From NCBI RefSeq assembly GCF_009910675.1, contig NZ_RSEJ01000002.1, positions 273,923 through 337,922 of the forward strand: a stretch of 64,000 nt of DNA, in the 5' to 3' direction. The DNA comes from Photobacterium alginatilyticum (GTDB lineage Bacteria; Pseudomonadota; Gammaproteobacteria; Enterobacterales; Vibrionaceae). The notes below the pieces were generated by a model. That model worked only from the letters and a program-made list of their open reading frames with translations. It did not search any database and was not told the DNA's origin. Below are positions 47,081 to 55,953 of the stretch, one piece after another (within the stretch, counting starts at the first letter, position 1; each line of letters starts with the position of its first letter). Both the position numbers and the translations under genes were made by a program.

Positions 47081-47491
47081 CTATACGTCTAGCTGGGTCA
47101 TATTATGATATTCAGCCGGAATTTGATCCCAGGCGGATTTAATTTCACGCAGCATGCCGATAACATCATCAATTGGCTCTGCAAGGTTGTCCTGATTTGC
47201 CTTGTAGATCTGCTGGATCATGTAATCGTAAAGCGCGTCGAGGTTTGACGCGATCTCCGCACCATCTTCCATCGACAAACAGCTCCGAAGACTGATCACG
47301 ATATCGAGTGCCTTGCCAAGGCGTTCACCCTTCACTGCAATAGAGCCCTGCTCCATGGCAGCTTTGCCCTGGATCAAGCGTTCAATCGCACCGGCCATCA
47401 GCATCGATATCACACGGTGCGGCGATGCCGATGTTAACTGACTGTCCACTGAGACTCGTTTATAAGCCTGTAGAGATCCTCTCATTGCCAT
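47081..47491 (-). CDS. fliS: Flagellin export chaperone FliS
   Basis: 136 residues from ATG at 47491 (MAMRGSLQAYKRV), which has AAGG 8 bases upstream; ATG at 47485 is an alternative. FliS family segments are SPHRVISMLMAGAIERLIQGKAAM and ASNLDALYDYMIQQIYKANQDN. It is a helical cytoplasmic chaperone that keeps flagellin unfolded before export. It lies 10 bp after the flaI-like gene and is last in the flaG-fliD-flaI-fliS run. Confidence 0.95.
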   Translation of the reverse strand: MAMRGSLQAYKRVSVDSQLTSASPHRVISMLMAGAIERLIQGKAAMEQGSIAVKGERLGKALDIVISLRSCLSMEDGAEIASNLDALYDYMIQQIYKANQDNLAEPIDDVIGMLREIKSAWDQIPAEYHNMTQLDV

Positions 47492-47501
47492 TTTTCTAAC
47501 C

Positions 47502-47786
47502 TTACCGAAATTTATTGTAAACCTGCATCGAGCGTTGCCCGTGCTGCAGTCGTTGTAACTGGCTTGCCGACATATCCCGATGATGACGGATCCTGGCAAG
47601 TAAGTACGACGTTCTATCGACCGCTGCCTGCCATTCTGCTTTATCCAGACTCTCAGGCCGGGCCATTAATTGTTGTAAAAGCTGTTCGCGCTGCGCCAAA
47701 AGCTGCTGCAACTGCTCAGAATCAACCTCTCCCTCAACAGCCAGCATGGCCTCAAGTTGATCATCCAGTTGATTTAAACGTTGCAT
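47502..47786 (-). CDS. flaI: FlaI, FliT-like small flagellar protein
   Basis: 94 residues, all helical, Gln- and Leu-rich (LDDQLEAMLAVEG; LQQLLAQREQLLQQLM), with no membrane segment. Its place between fliD and fliS and its size match Vibrio FlaI, a FliT-type candidate chaperone for the FliD cap. Sequence signature alone is weak; the name comes mainly from context. Confidence 0.8.
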   Translation of the reverse strand: MQRLNQLDDQLEAMLAVEGEVDSEQLQQLLAQREQLLQQLMARPESLDKAEWQAAVDRTSYLLARIRHHRDMSASQLQRLQHGQRSMQVYNKFR

Positions 47787-47810
47787 ACGCGACTTCTCTT
47801 ACCCTAAAAA

Positions 47811-49202
47811 CTATTGTGGCATCATACTCATCATTGAGTTGAGCTGACTTTTCATTTGCCCCATAGCACTGTCCATCGCCGTAAACTGGTCATGGGTACG
47901 TTTCTGAACACTTTCCATCCGGCGATCCAGCTTGGTCTGCTCGCTATTCAAGCGCGTTATCTGATCATTCAAGCTGTCCTGCCGTCCCTTAATGCTACCG
48001 GTGATCCCGGTATGGGCATGGATCAGATCTTCAACCTTGCGGGCAAAACCATCGCGGCTGCTAAAAAATTCACCGACATCGGCAAAATTCTTTTCCAGCT
48101 GTTTGTCGAGCATGTCATAGTCAATCTCCAACCGCCCTTCCATCGTGGTGGTGATCCCGAGCTCACTCAAGGTCGTCACTGACTCAGGCGCGCCTTCTAT
48201 CGGCGTCGAAAATACTGCACGCAACTGGTTATCAACCGTACGAATAATACTGTCGCCAACTAGCGGGCCTTTTTCCTGAGTTTCAGGATCAAACTTGCCC
48301 AGCTCTCTCGAGGTTGTGTAAAACTGATTGTATGCATTGACGAACTGCTCAATGGCACCACCAACGGCATTGCGATCATAACCAACATCGACCAGCACAT
48401 CTTTATTATTTGTCGCTTCCCCCTCGCCCTTGGCAGAGTCGGTTAAAGCAACAAGGTTGAGATCAACGCCCTTGATCGCATCTTCAATAGTGTTGGTGTC
48501 ACTGGTGACCACAGCCAGGCCATCAATCACTACCTTGGCATCTTCAGCCTTCTGCATCTCACTCATCGAGTTGATGTTGTTATTCGGATTAAAACCAAAT
48601 TTTTGCAGAGTACTGGCAACCGGCGCATCGACCCGTACTTTGATATTGTTCGCTTCACCACTTTTATCGGCCGACAACACCAGACGCGCACCGACATCAT
48701 CTTTGATCACCGAGGCTAGCACACCGGTATTTGACGGATGACGGTTGATCAAGCGGACAACATCAAGGATCTCGCTTTCATCTTCCGGTATTTCTACATC
48801 AAACTGAGTCGCGCCCAATGATATTGCCAGTTTACCGGCGCCCATTTTCTCTTCTTCGTCAAACGTACCGGAAACAATTTTATGGGGCTGGGCAAGCTGC
48901 TCAACCTTAACACTGTATTTTCCAGGAATCGCTTCATGAGAGGCTGAAGCCGTAAGAATGTCGCTGTTATCCGACGTAACAGAACGAGCTGATAGGGTAT
49001 GGTTGCGACGAAAGTCAGCCATCATGAATTTCATATCATTCAGCGAGCTCTTGAGCTTGCCATAGGCACTGATACTGACATCGACATTATCGCGGCGCTC
49101 ATTGATGCGCGCTTCTTTCGGAGCCCGCTCAGCATCGACAATCTTGTTAACCATACTGTTAATATCAAGACCGGAGGCTGTGCCTGCTGCGCCTATATTC
49201 AT
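47811..49202 (-). CDS. fliD: Filament cap protein FliD
   Basis: 463 residues, near the E. coli length and shorter than FliD of many vibrios. N- and C-terminal coiled-coil ends are conserved (GTASGLDINSMVNKIVDAERAPKEARI; the last ~70 residues including RQDSLNDQITRLNSEQTKLDRRMESVQ). It forms the pentameric cap that folds flagellin at the filament tip. It starts 23 bp after flaG. Confidence 0.96.
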   Translation of the reverse strand: MNIGAAGTASGLDINSMVNKIVDAERAPKEARINERRDNVDVSISAYGKLKSSLNDMKFMMADFRRNHTLSARSVTSDNSDILTASASHEAIPGKYSVKVEQLAQPHKIVSGTFDEEEKMGAGKLAISLGATQFDVEIPEDESEILDVVRLINRHPSNTGVLASVIKDDVGARLVLSADKSGEANNIKVRVDAPVASTLQKFGFNPNNNINSMSEMQKAEDAKVVIDGLAVVTSDTNTIEDAIKGVDLNLVALTDSAKGEGEATNNKDVLVDVGYDRNAVGGAIEQFVNAYNQFYTTSRELGKFDPETQEKGPLVGDSIIRTVDNQLRAVFSTPIEGAPESVTTLSELGITTTMEGRLEIDYDMLDKQLEKNFADVGEFFSSRDGFARKVEDLIHAHTGITGSIKGRQDSLNDQITRLNSEQTKLDRRMESVQKRTHDQFTAMDSAMGQMKSQLNSMMSMMPQ

Positions 49203-49225
49203 TGATTACCTCAAATGATGTCAGT

Positions 49226-49681
49226 TTACACTTTCGTCGTTACCAGCCCTCCCGAATTGGCTGCCAACTGCCGGGATAGTGCTAACATATCTTCGTCAGG
49301 GATTTGACGGACTACATCACCGGTACGCTTATCGTAAATGGTGACGATATTTTTTCCAGATTCTTCATCGATACGAAAAGCCAGCCCTTTGTTTAGCGTA
49401 CTGCCGACAAACTCTTCGATGCGCTCTACCACCTTTTCCAGCTCCTCGCGCTGCATTTGCTGCTGCTGTTCTACCTTGTTGCTCTGCTCAACCCGGCGCA
49501 CATCCGAGTTTCCGCCATCGCTACTGGGTATTACATGCTGGGTGGAGGTATTACCGGCCGATGAAGCCCCCTGAGAATTACCACTAGATTTATTAGCAAT
49601 ATTTGTGCCAGCAGAAGCATGGGTGCCATTCTCAGCGGAACGGAGAGGAAGTGAAGAAGTAGAAACAGGTTTGACATCCAT
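49226..49681 (-). CDS. flaG: FlaG, filament length-related protein
   Basis: 151 residues. The first ~80 are Ser/Asn/Gly-rich and low in complexity. The conserved FlaG domain is C-terminal (about 85-145): VERIEEFVGSTLNKGLAFRIDEESGKNIVTIYD and VRQIPDEDMLAL. In Vibrio and Pseudomonas it affects filament length. It lies 64 bp after a flagellin gene and its terminator; no promoter of its own was found, so it may depend on read-through or a promoter inside that flagellin gene. Confidence 0.93.
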   Translation of the reverse strand: MDVKPVSTSSLPLRSAENGTHASAGTNIANKSSGNSQGASSAGNTSTQHVIPSSDGGNSDVRRVEQSNKVEQQQQMQREELEKVVERIEEFVGSTLNKGLAFRIDEESGKNIVTIYDKRTGDVVRQIPDEDMLALSRQLAANSGGLVTTKV

Positions 49682-49708
49682 ATTCTTTCACCTTCTGATA
49701 GCAGAAAA

Positions 49709-49732
49709 CGGCAAGGGGCTGCCCCCTTGCCG
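49709..49732 (-). terminator. Rho-independent terminator of the sigma-28 flagellin gene
   Basis: A 10-bp stem CGGCAAGGGG/CCCCTTGCCG (49709-49718 and 49723-49732) has a 4-base loop and is followed on the minus strand by four T. It is nearly the same as the terminator of the other flagellin gene at 51186. Confidence 0.88.
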
Positions 49733-49745
49733 CTATTACGAGGTA

Positions 49746-50894
49746 TTAACCTAGCAGGCTTAGTGCCGCTTGCGGCGCCTGTTTTGCCTGAGCAAGGATA
49801 GACGTAGAAGCCTGAGAAAGGATCTGGTTCTTCGTCATGTTGGTTGTTTCTTTCGCGAAGTCAGTATCACGAATACGGCTGTTAGATGCAGACACGTTCT
49901 CGTTAACGTTGTTCAGGTTATTGATAGTGTGGTTCAGACGGTTCTGAGATGCACCTAGCTGCGCACGCTCTGAGTCGACATACTTCATCGCACCATCAAG
50001 TACCGCTACCGCTTTCTGAGCACCACCGACAGACGTTACGTCGATTTCAGAAACAGTTGTATTGCCCGCAGTACCTGCAATTGTGGCATCGACTGCTGTA
50101 CCAGCACTGTCAGTCATCGCAATACCACCGGTTGTTACGCCAACAGCACCTTCAGAAGAGAACAGCTGTAGTTCGCCTTCTTCAGAAACAGATGCATTGA
50201 TCTTGTCATTCTGACCGTTGATACGAGTAGCGATTTCTTCGATATCATCGCCTTTTACCAGGCTAACGTTTACTGCGGTCGCAGTACCGTTTGCGTCAGT
50301 TACGCTCAACTCGATAGCTGTGTCGGCGTCCAGTGTCGCATCGGCTGCTACCTTGTTAGTTGACGTCAGCATGCTGCCGCCCATTTTCGTTTCGTCAGAA
50401 CGGATGTTGTTGAAGTTCATCTGAACCGCTTCACCCGAGTCAGCACCCACCTGGAAAGAACGAGAACCGAACTGACCGTTCAATAGCTTGGTACCACCGA
50501 AAGAGGTAGTTTCCGCGATACGGTTTAGTTCGTCATTCAGTGCTGTCACTTCTTCCTGGATAGAAGCACGGTCTTCCTGTGAGTTAGAACCGTTAGCTGA
50601 CTGCAAAGACAGGTCACGCATACGCTGAAGGATGCTTGTTGTTTCCTGCATAGAACCTTCAGCGGTCTGTGCCATTGAGATACCGTCGTTGGCATTACGT
50701 ACTGCCACATCCAGACCACGGCTCTGGGTCATCAAACGGTTAGAGATCTGCAGACCAGCCGCATCGTCTTTCGCACTGTTGATTTTACTACCGGTAGCAA
50801 GACGCTCCATTGATTTACCAGTAGCTTCGGTCGCCTGACCCAGGTAGCGCTGAGCGGTCATTGCAGAAACGTTAGTATTTACTGTAACTGCCAT
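49746..50894 (-). CDS. Flagellin (sigma-28-controlled copy)
   Basis: 382 residues. The N-terminal D0/D1 ([49 protein letters not shown]) and C-terminal D1/D0 ([48 protein letters not shown]) are complete. The middle 170-290 is variable. It is a paralogue of the flagellin at 51238, with the same length and differences mostly in the middle. A strong AAGGAGAG ribosome site precedes the ATG. In V. cholerae the non-FlaA flagellins are sigma-28-dependent minor subunits, which the promoter here fits. Confidence 0.97.
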   Translation of the reverse strand: MAVTVNTNVSAMTAQRYLGQATEATGKSMERLATGSKINSAKDDAAGLQISNRLMTQSRGLDVAVRNANDGISMAQTAEGSMQETTSILQRMRDLSLQSANGSNSQEDRASIQEEVTALNDELNRIAETTSFGGTKLLNGQFGSRSFQVGADSGEAVQMNFNNIRSDETKMGGSMLTSTNKVAADATLDADTAIELSVTDANGTATAVNVSLVKGDDIEEIATRINGQNDKINASVSEEGELQLFSSEGAVGVTTGGIAMTDSAGTAVDATIAGTAGNTTVSEIDVTSVGGAQKAVAVLDGAMKYVDSERAQLGASQNRLNHTINNLNNVNENVSASNSRIRDTDFAKETTNMTKNQILSQASTSILAQAKQAPQAALSLLG

Positions 50895-50970
50895 AATGTC
50901 TCTCCTTAAGTGTTCAAAATGGCTTGACCAGCCCAGCCGGAAAAACCTTGTTATTCTTCGTACATGACCT

Positions 50971-50997
50971 TTAACGGCACCGCAAAAAAAACCTTTA
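50971..50997 (-). promoter_or_regulatory. Sigma-28 (FliA) promoter of the second flagellin gene
   Basis: On the minus strand TAAAGGTT (-35), exactly 11 bases, then GCCGTTAA (-10), against the consensus TAAAGTTT-N11-GCCGATAA. It lies 76 bp before the flagellin ATG. No sigma-54 match was seen in this intergenic region. Confidence 0.87.
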
Positions 50998-51185
50998 AGT
51001 TTTTTTTTAGTATTTTTGGGAAATCGATTAAAACGTGATCAAGTTAATAAAAATTAAGGTGAATATTTCATAACAAGAACGGCCGTTCACTCAATGATTA
51101 GTAGTTTTTTGCGATCGTTCTGATTACAAATAAGGCCTGAATGGTAGGGAGATAGGTTGAGGGGAAATCAATTGCGCACAATAAA

Positions 51186-51212
51186 AACGGCAAGGGGTTG
51201 CCCCTTGCCGTT
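51186..51212 (-). terminator. Rho-independent terminator of the flaA-type flagellin gene
   Basis: A 12-bp stem (AACGGCAAGGGG/CCCCTTGCCGTT) with a 3-base loop, followed on the minus strand by TTTTTAT. It lies 25 bp after the flagellin stop and isolates it from the sigma-28 flagellin gene. Confidence 0.92.
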
Positions 51213-51237
51213 CTAGTACGGTCCGAATAGCGGAAAG

Positions 51238-52386
51238 TTATTGCAGCAAGCTCATTGCAGCCTGTGGAACCTGTTTTGCCTGAGCGAGGATAGACGTACT
51301 CGCCTGCTGCAGGATCTGGTTCTTGGCCATTTCCGTCGTTTCCTTGGCAAAATCGGTATCACGGATACGGCTGTTAGACGCCGATACATTTTCGGATACG
51401 TTCGCCAGGTTATTGATGGTATGGCCCAGACGGTTCTGCTTCGCACCCAAATCGGCACGCTGACTGTCAATGTACTTCAGAGCCGCATCAATGATTGGCA
51501 CAGCCTGCTGTGCACCACCTACGGATTCAACATCAATGTCACCCACCGATACCGACTTGGCTGCACCTGCGATGTCACCGGCTACAACCGTACCATCGGT
51601 GTTTTTCATGCTCATCGCACCGGCAGTCACTGCCACATCACCGTCACCGGCAAAAATTTGCAGTTCACCCTCTTCCGTTACCGAGGCGTTAACTGCAGAG
51701 TTCTGACCGTTAATGCGCGTTGCGATTTCTTCGACGTCATCACCCTGGAGCAAATCAACGCTCACGTTGGTGACATTACCCAGCTTGTCAGTTACCGAGA
51801 AACCAACCGTTGCATTGGCATTCAACTCAGCGCCTGGTTCAATCTTGTTCGTAGAAACCAGCAGACTACCGCCCATCTCTTCATAATCGGCACGGACACT
51901 GTCCATACCCATGATGATCGCTTCACCCGAATCGGCACCGATCTGGAATGCCGCTTCACCGAAGGTACCATTTAGAAGCTTACGGCCACCAAATGCCGTT
52001 GTTTCCGCGATACGGTTAAGTTCATCCTGAAGCGCCGAGACTTCTTCCTGGATTGCAACACGGTCATCATCCGAGTTTGCACCGTTGGAAGACTGCAATG
52101 ACAAGTCACGCATACGCTGCAAGATGCTGGTTGATTCCTGCATTGCACCTTCAGCGGTCTGTGCAATAGAGATACCGTCATTGGCGTTACGCATTGCAAC
52201 GTTCAGACCTCGTGTCTGTGCCACCAAACGGTTAGAGATCTGCAGACCCGCTGCATCGTCTTTAGCACTGTTGATCTTGCTACCTGTCGATAGGCGTTCC
52301 ATCGAAGTACTAAGATCACTCGTTGCTTTGCCCAGGTAACGCTGCGCAGTCATGGCAGACACGTTGGTGTTTACTGTTACACCCAT
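51238..52386 (-). CDS. flaA: Flagellin (sigma-54-controlled, FlaA-type)
   Basis: 382 residues with complete conserved ends ([70 protein letters not shown]) and a variable centre. It is next to flgL and has a sigma-54 promoter, the combination that marks FlaA, the essential core flagellin of V. cholerae; the symbol is given on that basis. AAAGGAGAG is a strong ribosome site. The leader is about 120 bases and has two palindromes. Confidence 0.95.
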   Translation of the reverse strand: MGVTVNTNVSAMTAQRYLGKATSDLSTSMERLSTGSKINSAKDDAAGLQISNRLVAQTRGLNVAMRNANDGISIAQTAEGAMQESTSILQRMRDLSLQSSNGANSDDDRVAIQEEVSALQDELNRIAETTAFGGRKLLNGTFGEAAFQIGADSGEAIIMGMDSVRADYEEMGGSLLVSTNKIEPGAELNANATVGFSVTDKLGNVTNVSVDLLQGDDVEEIATRINGQNSAVNASVTEEGELQIFAGDGDVAVTAGAMSMKNTDGTVVAGDIAGAAKSVSVGDIDVESVGGAQQAVPIIDAALKYIDSQRADLGAKQNRLGHTINNLANVSENVSASNSRIRDTDFAKETTEMAKNQILQQASTSILAQAKQVPQAAMSLLQ

Positions 52387-52402
52387 TTTGCTCTCCTTTG
52401 AC

Positions 52403-52421
52403 TTTCGCTCTTTCAGCGAAA
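52403..52421 (-). repeat. Leader hairpin next to the flaA ribosome site
   Basis: Perfect 7-bp arms TTTCGCT (52403-52409) and AGCGAAA (52415-52421) with a 5-base loop, ending just upstream of the flaA ribosome site. It could affect translation or stability of the flagellin mRNA. Confidence 0.5.
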
Positions 52422-52487
52422 CAGCCTACCCGCAACAGTCAATACGTAAGACGGTGAAGCGGGGCCAGCTATATGTATAAATAATAT

Positions 52488-52504
52488 TGGCAACATTGTT
52501 GCCA
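52488..52504. promoter_or_regulatory. Palindrome just downstream of the flaA start site, candidate activator site
   Basis: TGGCAACA-T-TGTTGCCA, a perfect 8-1-8 palindrome, centred about 12 bp downstream of the predicted flaA transcription start. In V. cholerae, FlrC binds downstream of the flaA start, so this may be an FlrC site. That is inference. Confidence 0.5.
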
Positions 52505-52517
52505 CCAACCTAGTATT

Positions 52518-52533
52518 AGCAATCATCATGCCA
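52518..52533 (-). promoter_or_regulatory. Sigma-54 promoter of the flaA-type flagellin gene
   Basis: TGGCATGATGATTGCT on the minus strand: GG-N10-GC spacing and both boxes close to consensus TGGCACG-N4-TTGCT. The predicted start is about 120 bp before the ATG. Confidence 0.9.
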
Positions 52534-52591
52534 AAATTAAAATATGCTTTATTTCAATATTTTATGTCTAAAATTGATATAAAGTTCAGTA

Positions 52592-52656
52592 CGGCGGCAA
52601 CCCTGTGCCCATCGGCAAGACTTTCTTTGCCGTTGCGGTAATTCTTATTGCCGCCG
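52592..52656 (-). repeat. Nested inverted repeats after flgL, probable complex terminator
   Basis: Outer arms CGGCGGCAA (52592-52600) and TTGCCGCCG (52648-52656), and inner arms CGGCAA (52613-52618) and TTGCCG (52627-52632), are all perfect. The structure starts 48 bp after the flgL stop. No clear T run follows on the minus strand. It probably separates flgKL transcription from flaA. Confidence 0.6.
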
Positions 52657-52703
52657 CTAACAGTTCAACTAACACAGCATATTCGCGCTAGAACGAGTAC
52701 CAG

Positions 52704-53894
52704 TTAGATATAGTTGAACAGATTCAAATCTTTGGTTTTTGCAAACGCCTGCTGAGAGGCCTGCAATGCCATCATGTTTTCGTTTAATTCAATAACGGCA
52801 GTAGCGTAATCAAGATCCTCCAGCGTGCCGCGCGCCTGTGTCATCACGATCTTGAAGTCCTCATGCATATTCTCCTGGCGATCTAAGGTCTGCAGCCGGG
52901 TGCCAATTTCAGATCGTGCGCGGTTAATATGCTTGAAGCCTTCGGACAGCTCGGCCACTGCCTGTTGCAGTTCCGCCGACGCCGACGCATCTGAAACATC
53001 ACTGTCCGACAGATCAATGCTGCGCTGGAAAGCATCGAAAACATTAATCTTGTCCTGCCGTGATAGCTCGATCACATCGCCGTCTTCAATCTCGCCTTCC
53101 AGATCAACCTGCAAAGTTCCCCATTGGATCCCCTTACCCGGATCAAACTGGCCGCTACTGACCTCGCTGCCATTCTGGAACAGCTTATAGGCTGGTCCAG
53201 TCGCCGTCGTCGCAAACTCGATGCGATACGCCGACGGATCAGCATCGTTGGTATTCGTCGCCTGTGACAGCAACAGCAGCGAACCGCTTTGCAGTTCATA
53301 GTCCGGCTGGTAGTCACCGTATGGATTGGAAACTTCCATAAACAACTTATCGCCGGCATCATTCATCGGCACATCAACCGACGGAGCCACCTTGGCCATC
53401 CGCTGGTAGCTGTCACCGACATAGGTAACATGACCATTGTTGTCCCGGAAAAAGGGCTGTTTGCTGTACTGGGTACCGGCGAAAATAAAATTGCCGGACT
53501 CATCCTTGGTATTCACCAGGTTCATGAAGGAGTCATACAGCCCCTGCATATCTTGCTTGTGGGCCATGCGGTCATCACCGGACAGCGAGCCGTTGACCAT
53601 CATCATCGACTTGCGTTTGGCTTCATCGAGCAGGTTTTCGACCTCGGTGATCGCCGTCTCTTCATTATCCAGACGGTTACGCGCCAGTGTGATCGACTTG
53701 AGCGACTGTTCTATCTGGGTATTCTGCTGATCAAAATTCTGAATATAGATTGACGATACCGGATCATCACCGGCTGTCAGCAGACGTTTCCCCGTTGCCA
53801 GCTGCTCCTGGTTTTCCTGCACCCGCACCTGCTGGCGATTCATATCGTTTGCCACAGAGCGGTAGTTATGGAAGGTGGCCATTCGGCTAATCAT
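52704..53894 (-). CDS. flgL: Hook-filament junction protein FlgL (HAP3)
   Basis: 396 residues. Flagellin-like N-terminal helices (MATFHNYRSVANDMNRQQVRVQENQEQLATGKRLLTAGDDP) and C-terminal helices (INRARSEIGTRLQTLDRQ, ATAVIELNENMMALQASQQAFAKTKDLNLFNYI) are typical. It joins FlgK to the filament. It starts 14 bp after flgK, forming the flgKL operon. Confidence 0.96.
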   Translation of the reverse strand: MISRMATFHNYRSVANDMNRQQVRVQENQEQLATGKRLLTAGDDPVSSIYIQNFDQQNTQIEQSLKSITLARNRLDNEETAITEVENLLDEAKRKSMMMVNGSLSGDDRMAHKQDMQGLYDSFMNLVNTKDESGNFIFAGTQYSKQPFFRDNNGHVTYVGDSYQRMAKVAPSVDVPMNDAGDKLFMEVSNPYGDYQPDYELQSGSLLLLSQATNTNDADPSAYRIEFATTATGPAYKLFQNGSEVSSGQFDPGKGIQWGTLQVDLEGEIEDGDVIELSRQDKINVFDAFQRSIDLSDSDVSDASASAELQQAVAELSEGFKHINRARSEIGTRLQTLDRQENMHEDFKIVMTQARGTLEDLDYATAVIELNENMMALQASQQAFAKTKDLNLFNYI

Positions 53895-53908
53895 AAATAA
53901 CGGTCTCC

Positions 53909-55792
53909 CTAGCGTGATACATTAAGTAAGGTATCAAAGGTTTCATTGGCAACGGTCATGATGCGCGACGAGGCCATATAGGCCTGCTGGAATCTCATCA
54001 TGTTGGCCGCCTCCTCATCGAGGTTCACGCCGGATATTTCCGCCACCCGACTTTCGGCAGCATCTTTCTCGACCAGACCGACTTCCCTGAGACGGGCTGC
54101 AGAAGCTTTCTGAACCCCCATCTCGGTATTTAGTCCCTGATAGACATCAATAACGGTGGAGCGGCCCTCATCCATCAGCTTTTCTGCCTGAAGGGTCTGC
54201 ATCTTGATCAGGTTGCCGTTATCACCATCGGCTGCATTGAGGTTAACGGCAAAGACATCACCACCAATGGCCCCTTGGCTCAGGGTAAAACCAGTACCGC
54301 CCACAACCACTTCACCGGCTGGCGGGTAAGGCTGCGGGGCCTGCAAAATATTGCCTTTCATATCCAGAACGGCAAACTGACTGGCATCCGGCGAGACGGC
54401 GACCTGAAACTCCGATAGGGTACCGGGCTGGGTAATGTTAAAATCAGCCTGGCCCTGCGTATTGCTGGCAGAACTGAGGTAACTTTGAGCGGCAATTTTT
54501 GCCGGATCGCTCATCGTGACACTGATCTCCCCTGCCGCAGAGCGTGTCGGACGCAGTACAACCTGCTCGCCGGCTTTCATCGGCGCCGTCATTTCAACCT
54601 GGAAGCCGTCCATGGTGAATGACGGCGGGTTACCACTCGGGATCACGTTCTGACTCGTACCGTCAGGAAAGGTCAAGGTATGCTGACTGCCGTCAAAGGT
54701 CAGGCCGTATTCACCAATTTTCACTTTGCTCAAATCGTCAATAAAGACCTTCATCTCTGCGGTCGAATCGGCCGGTAACATCACCCGTGCCGCCGCTGAT
54801 GCCGGATCATTGACATCACGAAACATGTTCTGTCCGACCTGACCTTTAAGATCCAGGCCCTGTTGCTGAAGCTCGTTCACCGACTCGGAAAAACCAATCG
54901 CGATACGGCCAATTTCATCCATGGCGTGAGTCAGCGTTTCGTCACGGAACTGGAATAATGCGGCCATCTTGCCGCCGATATCATCATTGCGGATAGTTTT
55001 GAGCGAATTGCCTTCGACAATAGCCAGTTGGGTCTGCTGCGGATCCGGCTTGCCGCTCACCATCCTCAGCTCACTGGATTCGGTGCCAGACACCAGGGTG
55101 TGGCCACTACCGATCATGACATTGAAGCTTTCGGCGTTTTTTCGGGTCACGGTGACTTTGGTATACTCGGACAGCTCATTGATCAGGCTCTGGTGCCTGT
55201 CCAGCAGGTCATTGTCATGGCCTGAGGCCGGTGTTTTAACCAAGGCCTTGTGCACATCCACCAGCTCCCGGGCAATATCGTTGACCCGGTTCAATGTGCG
55301 GGACAGCACCTCGTTGGTCTCCGACTTTTGACGGGACAAGATGCCGTGATTGTCATTCAGACCAGAGGCAACCATCTTTGCTTTTTCAAGCACTACTTTC
55401 CGCGAGCCCATATCACTAGGGCTATCAGCCAGTGCCTTGACCGCGTCATACCACTGGTTCATGTCTTCAGGGATCTTCTTGGCACTATTGGCCAGCATAT
55501 TATCCAGACGGCCAAGCTGGCCCTCTCGTTCGGTGGCATAGCTGAGGTTGGTGGTGGTCAGGTTAAGCTCATTGGTGGCAAACTGATCAAAGCCGCGGCG
55601 AACTTCTGCCGCATGGACACCGGTACCATACTGGTTGCCCCCCCACCAAATAGGATCATTGGCTTGCTGAACAACAGATTGGCGGCTATAGCCTTCAGTA
55701 TTAACATTGTTAATGTTATGGCTGGTCGTATTTAACTGCCGTTGTGCAGTCATCAGACCTTGAGAGCCCATATTTAGCAAGTCAAACCCCAT
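53909..55792 (-). CDS. flgK: Hook-filament junction protein FlgK (HAP1)
   Basis: 627 residues. The N-terminus has the axial-protein motif (GSQGLMTAQRQLNTTSHNINNVNTEGYSRQ) and the C-terminus the matching helices (NLDEEAANMMRFQQAYMASSRIMTVANETFDTLLNV). It is the first junction protein after the hook. A sigma-54 promoter 49 bp upstream, inside a long inverted repeat, begins a flgKL operon separate from flgF-J. Confidence 0.97.
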   Translation of the reverse strand: MGFDLLNMGSQGLMTAQRQLNTTSHNINNVNTEGYSRQSVVQQANDPIWWGGNQYGTGVHAAEVRRGFDQFATNELNLTTTNLSYATEREGQLGRLDNMLANSAKKIPEDMNQWYDAVKALADSPSDMGSRKVVLEKAKMVASGLNDNHGILSRQKSETNEVLSRTLNRVNDIARELVDVHKALVKTPASGHDNDLLDRHQSLINELSEYTKVTVTRKNAESFNVMIGSGHTLVSGTESSELRMVSGKPDPQQTQLAIVEGNSLKTIRNDDIGGKMAALFQFRDETLTHAMDEIGRIAIGFSESVNELQQQGLDLKGQVGQNMFRDVNDPASAAARVMLPADSTAEMKVFIDDLSKVKIGEYGLTFDGSQHTLTFPDGTSQNVIPSGNPPSFTMDGFQVEMTAPMKAGEQVVLRPTRSAAGEISVTMSDPAKIAAQSYLSSASNTQGQADFNITQPGTLSEFQVAVSPDASQFAVLDMKGNILQAPQPYPPAGEVVVGGTGFTLSQGAIGGDVFAVNLNAADGDNGNLIKMQTLQAEKLMDEGRSTVIDVYQGLNTEMGVQKASAARLREVGLVEKDAAESRVAEISGVNLDEEAANMMRFQQAYMASSRIMTVANETFDTLLNVSR

Positions 55793-55824
55793 GAAGCCTC
55801 CGGAACTGTGAGGGGGTTACAATT

Positions 55825-55884
55825 AATCAATAACTTAAAATGCAAAAAGCGTTCCACTTTTTAAATATAATTAAGTTATTGATT
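55825..55884. repeat. Perfect 14-bp inverted repeat flanking the flgK promoter
   Basis: Arms AATCAATAACTTAA (55825-55838) and TTAAGTTATTGATT (55871-55884), arm centres 46 bp apart, enclose the sigma-54 promoter. On the flgK strand one arm covers about -54 to -41 and the other about -7 to +7. It could be a two-site operator, or a hairpin that ends transcription from flgJ. Confidence 0.8.
55841..55856 (-). promoter_or_regulatory. Sigma-54 promoter of flgKL
   Basis: TGGAACGCTTTTTGCA on the minus strand has exact GG-N10-GC spacing and near-consensus boxes. The predicted start is near 55831, about 40 bp before the flgK ATG. Confidence 0.87.
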
Positions 55885-55953
55885 TTATTGTGACTTGCTT
55901 ATACCTATATGGGGAGTGACGTGGCGTTTTTTTGAGCGGAGGCAAGGGCTTGC

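Noticed and set aside
51241..51975. A 244-codon plus-strand open frame across the flagellin gene
   Set aside because: It is antisense to a fully conserved flagellin, and its residues are a His/Arg/Thr-rich shadow with no motif.
49746..52386. Two flagellin genes as a possible assembly duplication
   Set aside because: They differ throughout the central region and in promoters and leaders, so they are true paralogues.
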